From Phragmites australis (lineage: Eukaryota; Streptophyta; Magnoliopsida; Poales; Poaceae): a stretch of DNA of 64,000 nucleotides. Both the position numbers and the translations under genes were made by a program. Below, piece after piece: positions 35,801 through 44,205 of this stretch (position 1 is the first letter of the stretch; every line of letters starts with the position of its first letter). Location of the stretch: contig NC_084925.1 in NCBI RefSeq assembly GCF_958298935.1, positions 15,435,001 to 15,499,000 on the forward strand, read 5' to 3'. The notes beneath the pieces are model-generated. The model did not search any database. It was not told the origin of the DNA and saw only the letters and a program-made list of their open reading frames with translations.

Positions 35801-35944
35801 CGGCCTCACCGCCACAGCACCCTCCTGACCCTCCGGCACCAGCAGCTTCCTAATCTTATCCGCCGCCTCCTCGTTCCTCAGACGAGACTCCGGCAAGATG
35901 CTGTCCGAAGTTTTGTCCCGTCGTCCTCCTCCAACCCTCGTCAT
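32762..35944 (-). CDS. antisense retrotransposon gene of element F (two exons, about 1034 aa)
   Basis: Exon 1 runs 35944-34512 and exon 2 34433-32762, joined across a 78-bp GT-AG intron that keeps frame (2 nt + 1 nt). The ATG at 35944 is preferred; an upstream in-frame extension begins only with GTG. Residues about 50-270 (LVPPFSAFFLQVLETY, HLSPNSVVALAVFAHLCEMFMG, LRHFFVLRP, DWFFVDIDP) resemble the plant 'putative gypsy type transposon' domain (Pfam Transposase_28). The middle is Pro/Ala/Arg-rich; the last 400 residues hold a long Ala/Glu/Arg heptad-like coiled coil. It lies opposite to F, between the lost pol and the 3' LTR, as extra genes do in grass Tat elements such as Grande. The last 24 or so codons are 5'-LTR sequence, so the native C-terminus is lost. 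Function unknown; the domain name does not prove transposase activity. Confidence 0.8.
34434..34511 (-). other. intron of the F antisense gene
   Basis: On the minus strand it begins GTGAGTCTTC and ends TTGTCTCCCGTAG. Without removal, translation stops at the TGA inside the donor. With removal, phase matches exactly and the downstream 556 codons are open. 78 bp is a normal short plant intron length. Confidence 0.8.
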
Positions 35945-36067
35945 CTCGGCAAGATTGGGGATGTTTTTTGGTGGTGAAAAGAGAGAGAAGGGAGAATGCT
36001 CCGGTAGCCTGGGAGTTTCCTGAGGGCTTCGGAGCACGAAGAAGGCAAGTGCAAGAGAGCGTAAAAA

Positions 36068-36091
36068 GGGGAACGGACCGATCCGTTCCCC
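36068..36091. promoter_or_regulatory. 10-bp perfect inverted repeat between TATA box and antisense gene
   Basis: GGGGAACGGA, a CCGA loop, then TCCGTTCCCC. It lies about 1 to 25 bp downstream of the antisense TATA box, overlapping the expected transcription start, so it could be a protein-binding palindrome or a hairpin at the start of the transcript. Confidence 0.55.
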
Positions 36092-36099
36092 CTTTTATA
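36092..36099 (-). promoter_or_regulatory. TATA box of the F antisense gene
   Basis: TATAAAAG on the minus strand in a GAGATATAAAAGGGGG context, about 150 bp before the ATG at 35944. The T element has a TATA box in the same relative place (48370). Confidence 0.6.
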
Positions 36100-36445
36100 T
36101 CTCAAAATTCGAAAACTGCCGCCCGAACGGTTCGCTCGGCGAAGCGTCGCCTCGATCGGCGCAACTGTCAGAAGAATCTCCCACCGATCGCGCGATGTCA
36201 GCGGTTGCCAGGCTTATTTTCCTCGATCTGCGCGGCAACCGCGCGTGCCGCCCGTATGGATATCATACCCTTCGGAAGTTGTGTGGACACGCGTCCACTC
36301 ATTTTCCGGTTGGAACATACTTGAGGTCTAGGTCCGCAAGGGCCACCCCTCGAAAGATGGCCACATGGCGTCCGCGCCAGCCTTGGCCTCGGTCACGACG
36401 AAGGGCCCATTCGCAGTCTCCGTCCCATCGGCTACCAACGGGCCC
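36100..36445. other. spacer between antisense promoter and polypurine tract of F
   Basis: GC-rich, no supported gene. It would hold upstream control sequence for the antisense gene; I see short CG-rich inverted repeats (CGATCGCGCGATG near 36185) but no recognised element. Confidence 0.4.
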
Positions 36446-36454
36446 AGGGGCTAC
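36446..36454 (+). other. polypurine tract of element F
   Basis: AGGGGCTAC directly before the LTR start TGTCGGTG. Confidence 0.8.
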
Positions 36455-36638
36455 TGTCGGTGTATTTAGAACCAGGGGTCCCTAAGTCCCGAGGCCAGGC
36501 TAGCCATCCACCACATATCACCACCCTGCAAGGTAGGTAGAAGCTAAGTCCCGAGAGAAGGTGCTCGGGGCCGCCGCTTCTGGTTCCCGGGCACCCTAGT
36601 TCCCCGATGATCCGCAGAGCCCAAATACCAAGAAGGAA

Positions 36639-36857
36639 GTGCTCGGGAGAGAGTGCTCGGGGCTGCACGTGGCAGCCCCCGAGGACTCGGTGCCCCGAAG
36701 GTCCCACCGAAGTGCTCGGGAGAGAGTGCTCGGGGCTGCACGTGGCAGCCCCCGAGGACTCGGTGCCCCGAAGGTCCCACCGAAGTGCTCGGGAGAGAGT
36801 GCTCGGGGCTGCACGTGGCAGCCCCCGAGGACTCGGTTCCCCGAAGGTTCGCGCAAG
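36639..36857. repeat. 73-bp tandem array in F 3' LTR, 3 units
   Basis: Same unit as in the 5' LTR, starts 73 bp apart, three fewer copies. The distinctive last unit (CGGTTCC) is shared by both LTRs, so the change is internal to the array. Confidence 0.95.
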
Positions 36858-37339
36858 ATCATTCAACGACCCGAAGGGTCCCGTCGTCAGGGTGTCATCC
36901 AGTCAAAGGCCCAATGCCGCATTTAATAGGCACGCGCGGTCTGACATCCTGACATCCTGATATTCTCAGCTGCCCACGCCCCAGTGTCAGACCCTGCCAT
37001 GCACTGGCAGGGGGGCATGGGTCCATTAAATGCACGGGTCCCGTCCCGTTTCATCCAGGTGCCTCAGGATAATGTTGCCAGAATCGAAGCGCTCGGCCTG
37101 CCACCCTACCCTGGCAGAAGAACAAGACAGGGTGGGCGCACCGGGCACCTCTGAGGCTGCCCGGTGGGCCCCTTTCATGGCGCCCCGAGGCTCCTGCAGC
37201 GGCTGGTGGTCGAATGCGCACCGCATTTCTCCACCGCCCCTGTCACTTCGCCAAGATGAAATGATTACGCCTTTCTCCGTGGCACCTTGGCATTCACGTC
37301 CCCTCTTTCCCATTCAGGATATGTTGAGTTCGGCGCGCC

Positions 37340-37347
37340 TATAAAAG
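37340..37347 (+). promoter_or_regulatory. TATA box in F 3' LTR
   Basis: TATAAAAG, about 460 bp from the LTR end. The truncated 5' LTR of F lacks this part, so F's own 5' promoter is gone. Confidence 0.6.
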
Positions 37348-37803
37348 GAAAGGATGGAGAACACTAAAGAAAAGAGGAAAGAGCAAGAGCCCCCGACCAC
37401 AAGACGACCAAGAGACCAGACAACCAACAATCTCCGGCGAACCAGGCCAAAGATAGATCGACAGACACTCGAACCAGCTCAAGTTAAGCTAGAACAGAAG
37501 AGCCTCAAGCTCTTTGTAAACAGTTCTCCCCTTAGAACCAGATACCTCGTTGAAGAATCCCCTTCAAGGATAAATATAGCGCTCATACAGGAGTAGGGTG
37601 TTACGCCTCCGTGCGGCCCGAACCTGTCTAAAACCCGGCGTACCCACTTTTCCTTGCATTAGGGTGATCGTCTCCCACCAGCCATCGCATTTATTTCTGT
37701 TCCCGATTATTTCCCACACAAGCTTTTCCAGGATCATCCCCCCGGCCGAATCTCTAAAAAGGGGTCTCTCGGGATCCCTGCGACAGGAGTTCACTCTCCG
37801 ACA

Positions 37804-37808
37804 ACGGC
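37804..37808. repeat. right target duplication of element F (ACGGC)
   Basis: Pairs with 32098-32102. Confidence 0.9.
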
Positions 37809-38640
37809 AGTCCCCTGATATACGACGTCTACACACTATCGAGGCTACACAGTACCTTCTAGGAAACCTAGGCAGTCTTGCCTTCCAGGTGACCTAGGCA
37901 GGCTACGCCTGCGGTGTGTGGGCTCCACTTCCTACCCGAGCAAAGCCTACCCTCTGGGAAACCCTTTCAGGTGACCTTGGGTTTAGGCAAGCAATGCTTA
38001 CTGGTGCGTGGGCTTGTCACGCCTCCAGAGAAATCCCCCGAGGGCACCGCAACTACATTACCAAGGAAGTCCCTTGATAACCGGCATCTACACACTATCG
38101 TGGCTACACAATACCTTCCAGGAAACCTAGGCAGTCTTGCCTTCCAGGTGACCTAGGCATGCTACGCCCGTGGTGTGTAGGCATGTCATGCAACAAGGAT
38201 TCCTTGCGACAGCATTCCTCGGAGCACCAGAACTCTTCCACCGAGGACATCCCCTAGGGCATGGCTTCGATACTCGAGGCTACACAAATGCCTTCCAGGG
38301 CATCCTGGGCATAATCTGCCTTGCAGGTGACCTAGGCATAAGTGGCGCCCGCGGTGTGTGGGCTTCACTGTGTACCAAGACTACGCAATGCCTTCCAAGA
38401 AATCTAGGCAGTCTTGCCTTCCAGGTGACCTAGGCATGCTACGTCCGTGGTACGTGCGCTTTTCACGCCACCCGAAGATGTCCAACGGGTGGCGCCACAA
38501 CACGGTCTATCAAGGAAATCCCTTGATACGTGGCAACTACACTTTCGAGGCCGCACAATACCTTCCAGGAAACCTGGGTAGACCCGCCGCCCCCCAGGCG
38601 ACCTTGGCACGATACATCTACGGGAGTGTAGGGATTTTGC
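37809..38640. repeat. long-unit tandem array, right part
   Basis: Four to five degenerate units with ACACTATCGAGGCTACACA, ATACCTTCCAGGAAACCTAGG, CTTCCAGGTGACCTAGGC and ATGCTACGCC...GTGTGTAGGC. Unit starts near 37828, 38088, 38270, 38375 and 38545, so length is irregular. Continues the array at 31770-32097. Confidence 0.75.
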
Positions 38641-38990
38641 ATGGTTATACTAGCTAAGTTTTGCAATCTACTGTTGTAGCGTAAAACATAGCTAGGTTAT
38701 ATAACTGTTCATGCTAAATGAGAATGTAACTTAAGTTCTACTAGTGGCTATCTATTGCAAAAACATAGCTAGTTGTAGCGTAAAACATAGCTAGGTTATA
38801 TAACTGTTCATGCTAAATGAGAATGAACTTAAGTTCTACTGCTTCTACCTAGTGGCTATCTATTGCAAAAACAAAGCTAGTTGTAGCGTAAAACATAGCT
38901 AGGTTATATAACTGTTCATGCTAAATGAGAATGTAACTTAAGTTCTACTGCTTCTACCTAGTGGCTATCTATTGCAAAAAGACTTCTAGC
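38641..38990. repeat. three-copy AT-rich tandem repeat (99 and 108 bp)
   Basis: GTTGTAGCGTAAAACATAGC starts at 38673, 38772 and 38880. The first interval lacks a TGCTTCTACC segment. Units are nearly identical, so this is a recent amplification inside an otherwise old element. Confidence 0.9.
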
Positions 38991-39345
38991 AGTAAGGTTG
39001 GAGGCCTCCAACAGACTCTAACCTAGCTGTGTGAAAGATGGATCACTAAGTAAACTACTTGGTAGTTAATAGTGGGCGTACCTTTGTAGGAATAAGGCCT
39101 CTATTGCGAGGCTTGGTGGCCTCGAAGCCTGTGGCTATGCTGGGAGAGGTGGTGCTTGACCCCGTCAGCCTTTAGCCATTGCCCAGCCCCGGAGGTAATC
39201 TGTTCGAAGCCTGGTGATAGCATGTTGGAGGCGTAGTTGAAGGCTGGTCGGGAGAGGCGGTCCTTGACCGCATCGGCCCTTAGCCGCTTCCCGGCTCCAG
39301 AGGTACCCCATCCGGAGCTTGGTGACGGCGTGTCCCTGACTCAGT
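38991..39345. repeat. 108-bp array remnant near D gag
   Basis: From about 39110, two to three units related to the array at 30140-30845 (GGGAGAGGTGGTGCTTGACCCC, CTTAGCC...CGGAGGTA). The unit at 39240-39345 is close to the consensus. 38991-39109 shows nothing recognised. Confidence 0.7.
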
Positions 39346-39825
39346 TCTCGTTGTTAGGTGTGGTACCGTTGGTAGTAGGGTCGGTAGTGACGGTACAGGG
39401 TTGAGGATATGGGGATTTGCCCGGGAGTTTGCCCCAGGCCTCCAAACCCTACATCTTACTTCGCCTGCTCCTTTTGCAGCCAGGTATTCTGCTTGCCTTC
39501 CGAGGTATTCCTCCCAGAAGGTCATGAGGGTGCGGCAGTCGTTGGTGTTGTGGCTGCGCCCTTGTCCATGCAGGATGCACCCGTGTGCCTCCAGGAGCGT
39601 CGGAGCTTGGAATTGTCGCTGGGGTCGCTGCCAAAGGCATTGTATCCCAGAGCCTGTGGTTTCCCCCGGGCCGAAGTGGTTCTGACAATGCCTCCCTGCA
39701 CGAGGTGGGCTTGGGGTTCCTGTGTGTGGTTGGCGTTGCGAGGGCGGCGTCGGAGGCGCTGGCGGGGTCCACGCACCCCGAAGCCCTCCATCTCCTTGGA
39801 ACCCTCTTTCGCCTGAGGGGCCCAA
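39280..39825 (-). pseudogene. gag: gag-like fragment of element D
   Basis: A 181-codon minus-strand open stretch, Pro-rich at its start, with HGCILHGQGRSHNTNDCRTL near 39560, which fits the C-H-H-C knuckle of Tat-type plant gag. It lies on the sense strand, downstream of the D 5' LTR as expected for gag. No matrix/capsid domain is clear and the frame runs into the 108-bp repeat; no pol follows. Confidence 0.5.
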
Positions 39826-40239
39826 GGAGGGCGCTAGGTGGACAGACTTTTCAAAGATGTTGGCTCGCTTGGGGTATCCCAGGTGTGGTCGAAGGGGATA
39901 CCTGGAGACCCAGCCCAGGTGGGATCACTGGATTGGATCACCCAGAACCATTGGAAGGCGGCCTGCTTGGTTGTGGCTTCAGTCGCATCCTCTCCTGAAG
40001 CGGTGAGGTCTTCGTCGCATAGAGGCTAGAAGGCCTCCATGCCGTCTGGAGTTCCTGTACCAACCCAGGGTTCTGAGTTGGTCAAGGATGGAGGAACGCC
40101 GTCCCACATGGCAGCGGGGCTGGAGCATGCATACGGTGCGTATGGCTGAGATAGCCATGCATATGGTTGCATGCTTGCAACGGTGGGTATGGCGGTTTTA
40201 GCTAACCCTTTAGTGGATGGTGGATTCCTACCTCTCTTA
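39826..40239 (-). other. D leader or 5' gag remnant
   Basis: No supported open frame with a recognisable domain. Composition is like the gag fragment; it probably holds decayed gag and leader sequence. Confidence 0.35.
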
Positions 40240-40274
40240 GCACTTCTATGTTCGAGTCCCCACGGATGACGCGC
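40240..40274 (-). other. primer-site region of element D, tRNA-like complement
   Basis: The plus strand GTTCGAGTCCCCACGG at 40250-40267 looks like a tRNA T arm and the start of an acceptor stem. On the minus strand it follows the LTR end, as a primer site would. It is not the Met tRNA site used by the other elements, and I cannot name the tRNA. Confidence 0.45.
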
Positions 40275-41201
40275 TGTTCGAGTAAGAGTTCGTCTTACCC
40301 CAGCAAGTACGACAAGAGTTTCTTCTAAGGAGGAGACTCAAGCTTAGAGATGAAGTTTAAGAGTTAGGAACACCACGAATGTATTCATGGTAGAAAAAAT
40401 AGATCGCTCTGGGAGGAGAATCACAGCGTGACTTAATGTATTTTCACCTCTGTGTCTTTTTCGCTATCTTGCCCGTCCTCCTGCCTAGATGACCATGGCC
40501 CCCTATTTATAGGGTCGTGTGTAGCTTGGTGTACAAGTTATCATAATGTACAAATATCTGGGATCTGATCGAATTACTGGGCCTTATCCCGGATAACTAC
40601 TTTCTACCCTATCGGTGGAGATAAATATCCACTGTGGTAACTATCGTGGTGCTTGCCCCCTAGAGTGTGGCAAGCTGGTCGCCAATTGCGGCCCAGTGCT
40701 GCACTGTCAGGGGTGTTACGATAGCCTCCATTATGCCAGAGTGTCAGAGCGGCATCCATCAGCCTAGGCTTTTAATGCTGATAACTTTCTTACAGCAAAG
40801 CACGACCGGTGCCTGTTCCAACAGATCTTTTCTAAGGCCTGCTGACTCACCTTGTAGCCTTGGGGAAGGCAGCCCGAGTAGCCCGGGCGGGGGCCTCAGG
40901 AGGCATGGAACTGGCAGGTGAAAGCTTTGGGAAGCAGGACTCTGGAAGGCTGGTGCTTCAGGAAGCCGAAGCTTCAGGGGCCGAGGCTTCAGGAGGTCGG
41001 GTTTTTGGGAGAATGAGCCTTCGGGAGACCGAGCCGGCTAAGCCAAAGGAAGGCTTCGAATGTACGAAGAGGTACCGTGAAGGGATCTGATGACTTCAGA
41101 GGTCAAGCCTATAACTGAGGGTCCGGAGATCAAGGCTCCATAGCGACCTGGATGATAACCTTCAACCATTATCCTTAGGCTGGTTTATTTTTCCCCCAAT
41201 T
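40275..41201 (-). repeat. 5' LTR of element D
   Basis: Collinear with 27423-28357. The inner end is CGAACA (minus), and the outer end has decayed to AATTGGGG. TATTTATA at 40504-40511 is the minus-strand TATA box. The target copy GTGAT follows at 41202. Confidence 0.88.
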
Positions 41202-41206
41202 GTGAT
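41202..41206. repeat. right target duplication of element D (GTGAT)
   Basis: Pairs with 27418-27422. Confidence 0.9.
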
Positions 41207-41600
41207 GCATCAAAATCAGCTTTAAAAACTCTTCCAAAATGTGAGATACTAAAAATAAGATCACCTGAATCATCTAATACTTTGCATTCTTTTTTTTAAA
41301 AACACACCTCAAAGTCTTCATCAATCATTTGTCAGACAGAAGGCAAGTTAAATTTCAAGTTCTCAACTAGAGCAACATCCTTGAATATAAACTTGTCATT
41401 TACCTGCATTGTACCTTTTGCAACAACTGAGGTACAAGAAGCAACTCCAAAAGTAACACTTTTAGCATGAGATGCACGTACAAGGGATGCGAACCAATTC
41501 TTATCACCGGGCATGTGGCATGAGCATCCAGAATCGACTAGCCAAATGTTCTTCTTCCTCGCTCGAAAAGCCTACAAGGCAATAGAAGATGTCGAGTCCT
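41207..41600 (-). pseudogene. copia protease (C2)
   Basis: On the minus strand: NIWLVDSGCSCHM (active-site Asp-Ser-Gly) near 41545-41510, GDKNWFASLVRASHAKSVTFG, VAKGTMQVNDKF, VALVENLKFNLPSV, and DLIFSISHFGRVFKADFDAS ending at the D insertion. It joins directly in frame to the pre-integrase segment at 27422. Confidence 0.8.
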
Positions 41601-43105
41601 CAGTACTGGGGTTAGGTATAATGCATTTAGGGATCCAGTACTAAGTCACCCAACTAGAAATACCAGTAGACAAAATATGTGTAACCCGAGTAGACCCAAC
41701 TTGAGAAGGTTGAGTAGGTTCAGCTCGAGAAGAACTAGCAGCTCAAGTAGTCTCAACTCGAGAAGCCCGAGTAGGCTCATGACGAGTTACACGAGTAGCA
41801 AAAGGTGATGACTATTTCACCTAAGGCAGAAAATGAGTTGCAACAACCTCACGAGAGATAACATGTGCCTTTCGGAAATTAGACCTAGCCTTAAACTTTT
41901 TGTTCCTTTGTTGTTTAGCTAGTTTAAAGAAAATATCTACTAAATACCCATCTCTACCACAATAATTGCAATTGTACTTAACTTGATGTGTGGATTTAGA
42001 AGAAGAAGCAATATTTGCATTTATTATAGAAGATAAAAATCCAATAGACTTAAAAGCAACCTTCAGAGATTCAGATTCAGCAAGTATTTCAGATTTTCCA
42101 CTACCAAGAGCCTTGACAACAATGGGTGTATTTGTCTTAGAACGAGCATAGGGATGAACCTGAAACTTATTTATATATGCTTGACTTAGATGAATCTAAA
42201 ATTAGGTTCAAATTTTTCTTTCCCTTAGGAAAATGTTCTAAAGTTCATTTCATGTAATCAACCTATTTAGAAGGAGCTAGACACTTATTACAAGAAACAT
42301 TCATGGGTTTCTTTTGTTTACGACAATTAGAGCATGAAAGAAGATCATGAGTAATCATGTCATTAGCTATTTGAGAAACTCTAGTATTAGCATCATGCAA
42401 CTTCAATTCTAGAATTGAGCAATTAGAACAAGAAGTGAATCAAGCAAATCAGATATTGAACAACTAGCATTTTTAGTTTGTCTGCAATTTAACACAACAA
42501 GTTTCTCGTTCTTCTCAATTTCTTCTTTGAGTTTCTCAAGAGTAGAAGCATGAACATCTCTAAGAGAAGTGAGCTCCGTATAAATTAAGTCACATGACTT
42601 GGAAGCATCATCATCAAGAATTAAATTCTAAGTCTTGCAATTTTAGAATTAGTGAATCAATTAAAATAGCATGTTTCTTAATTTTTTTGTTATGTTTCCC
42701 TAAGAGTGTACAAAGAGGAACAATGGCAATAGATAGATTATCATAAGTAGGTAATACCTCATTACCATCATTGTCAAGTTCATCCTCGGTTGAACTTTCT
42801 TTGTTGCTTGCCATCAGACACAACTCAGTCAAATCATACAATGTCTTGCTCTTGGATGTTCTGTCATCATCGCTACTCTCTGAATCAACGTCACTCAAGT
42901 TGACTTGTTCAAGTGTCGAAAGAACTCGATGCAGAACCTTACGATTGAGAAAGCTCTTTTTCTTGTGGTCATTGATCAAGCGCTTCTTTTTCTCCTTCTC
43001 CTCTTTTGATGCCTTCTCTGCAATCTTAGGACAATTAGAACGAATATGGTTGAGATCACCACATTCATAACATCTTTGAGGACCTCCACTTCCTCTCTTT
43101 CTCAT
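41601..43105 (-). pseudogene. gag: copia gag C-terminal module X and linker (C2)
   Basis: The minus strand from 43105 opens with MRKRGSGGPQRCYECGDLNHIRSNCPK, a CCHC knuckle, then Lys-rich and Ser/Asp-rich segments and MASNKESSTEDELD; decayed coiled-coil and linker sequence with Ser/Arg/Glu/Pro repeats leads to the protease. The same module occurs at 45641-47040. The knuckle is preceded, at 43106, by sequence of a different gag. Confidence 0.75.
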
Positions 43106-44190
43106 TCCTCCTCGCTAGCAGAGGTGTCAATGTCGCTGAATGTAGCCACGAACGCCCTAGAAGCTACCTTCTTGGCCATCTTGTCGCGGTTCTTCTTGAA
43201 GAAGGGCTTCTTGTTCCTCATCTTGTGCTTGTTGTGGTCGTGGTTGCGGTCTTCCCTCTTCTTGAGCTTGGGGCAGTCCGCCTTGAAGTAGATTGTATCA
43301 CCACACTCAAAGTAGGCATGGGAATTGCCCCTCCTTCGGTCTCAGCAATTGTTGTAGAAGCGGGTGAACTTCTTCATAATGAGAGCAAGGTCCTCATCAT
43401 CCAAATTGTTTACCTGCTCTTTTGTGATAGAAACTAAAGAAGACAAAGCAAAACCACTCGATGAAGTGTTAGCACAAGAAACCTGATTGCCACCACTCGA
43501 TCAAGAAACCAACACCATGTTCTAAGACAGGGGGTTTCCAAGACCTATCCGAGCCACCTTGGCTATCTTAGTGAACTTGAGCTTACTGAAGAGTTCATCA
43601 CAAATCAATGTGTCATAACTTGGTAACTCTTCAATGCTCGAGATCTTCACTTCCCATATGCTACGGTCAAGAGCATAGAGAAGCTTGATCGCTCTCGTGG
43701 TCAGAATAGGGCAGAACACCAGTGTATCAAAGATTGCTAACGATCCCATAAAGCAAGCAAACATTGCATCCAAAGACTCTCCATGGGCCTTCCACAAACA
43801 TTTGACATTCTTGGTTTTATGTGCTTTGGCATCTAGCCTTAATCTGATTAGTACCTTCATGAAAGAGACTCAAAGGAGACTAGATCTTCTAGGCAGTAGG
43901 AGGTGTTGAACCCTGTGAAACTCATTCCAAGTTAGACTTGTGAAAAAAATATTTCTAACCATGTTGTTAGCCTCATACTATTAGATTTGAATTTGAGTCG
44001 TGTAAGCAATAGGAATCACATAGTTGGAATCAACTATTCACAAATTGCATTTTCTTGGCTTAGAATATAAGCCTCCATGTGCACCTTCGAGTACAAAAAA
44101 TCTCGACCATCAAACAGAGGAATCTTCTCATTTCTCTCCATTATCGCCTACGGATCATAAAGCCAGTAAAGGTCAACAAGTGATCAAACT
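43106..44190 (-). pseudogene. gag: copia gag N-terminal module Y, different origin
   Basis: The frame at 43860-43522 resembles the UBN2 gag core (LKAHKTKNVKCLWKAHGESLDAMF, LLYALDRSIWEVK). Further on, 43440-43110 encodes EQVNNLDDEDLALIMKKF and a CX2C-type segment with KADCPKLKKRED, the knuckle region of another copia gag. It ends at an acidic SEEE-stop just where module X begins with its own knuckle. The N-terminal half does not match 47041-47490. Confidence 0.7.
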
Positions 44191-44203
44191 GGCTCTGATA
44201 CCA
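44191..44203 (-). other. primer binding site of LTR_c
   Basis: Minus strand TGGTATCAGAGCC two bases from the LTR_c end TGTAG. Confidence 0.8.
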
Positions 44204-44205
44204 AT

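Larger units (their letters stand above)
32103..37803 (+). mobile_element. Tat-derived element F, gag-pol lost, antisense gene kept
   Basis: Plus orientation is shown by the polypurine tract AGGGGCTAC directly before the 3' LTR and by TATAAAAG at 37340 in that LTR. Ends are TGTCGG and CCGACA with target duplication ACGGC. The 5' LTR is truncated at about 32833 and joins directly to the 3' end of the antisense gene; the rest of the LTR, primer site, gag and pol are gone. Outside the 73-bp arrays I count only about 4 differences in about 300 comparable bases between the LTRs, making F the youngest insertion seen here. Confidence 0.9.
36455..37803 (+). repeat. 3' LTR of element F
   Basis: Complete 1349-bp LTR, TGTCGG to CCGACA, with three 73-bp units (36639, 36712, 36785) and a TATA box at 37340-37347 (CCTATAAAAGGAAAGG). 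Downstream is an A-rich segment likely to be the 5' end of the transcript. Confidence 0.92.
27423..41201 (-). mobile_element. Tat-like non-autonomous LTR element D, with element F nested inside
   Basis: LTRs of 935 and 927 bp, target duplication GTGAT, minus orientation from the LTR TATA box and a polypurine tract (AGGGGGTAC) beside the left LTR. Without F it is about 8.1 kb. Internal content from its 5' end: primer-site region, a gag-like fragment with a C-H-H-C knuckle, several tandem arrays and a degenerate antisense coding region. I find no RT, RNase H or integrase. About 9% LTR difference in a 200-bp sample shows it is older than F. The Tat-like call rests on tract style, knuckle and antisense region. 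Confidence 0.85.

Noticed and set aside
40240..40274. tRNA gene
   Set aside because: Only a T-arm/acceptor-like half is visible, with no D arm or anticodon arm upstream; its position beside an LTR fits a primer site.
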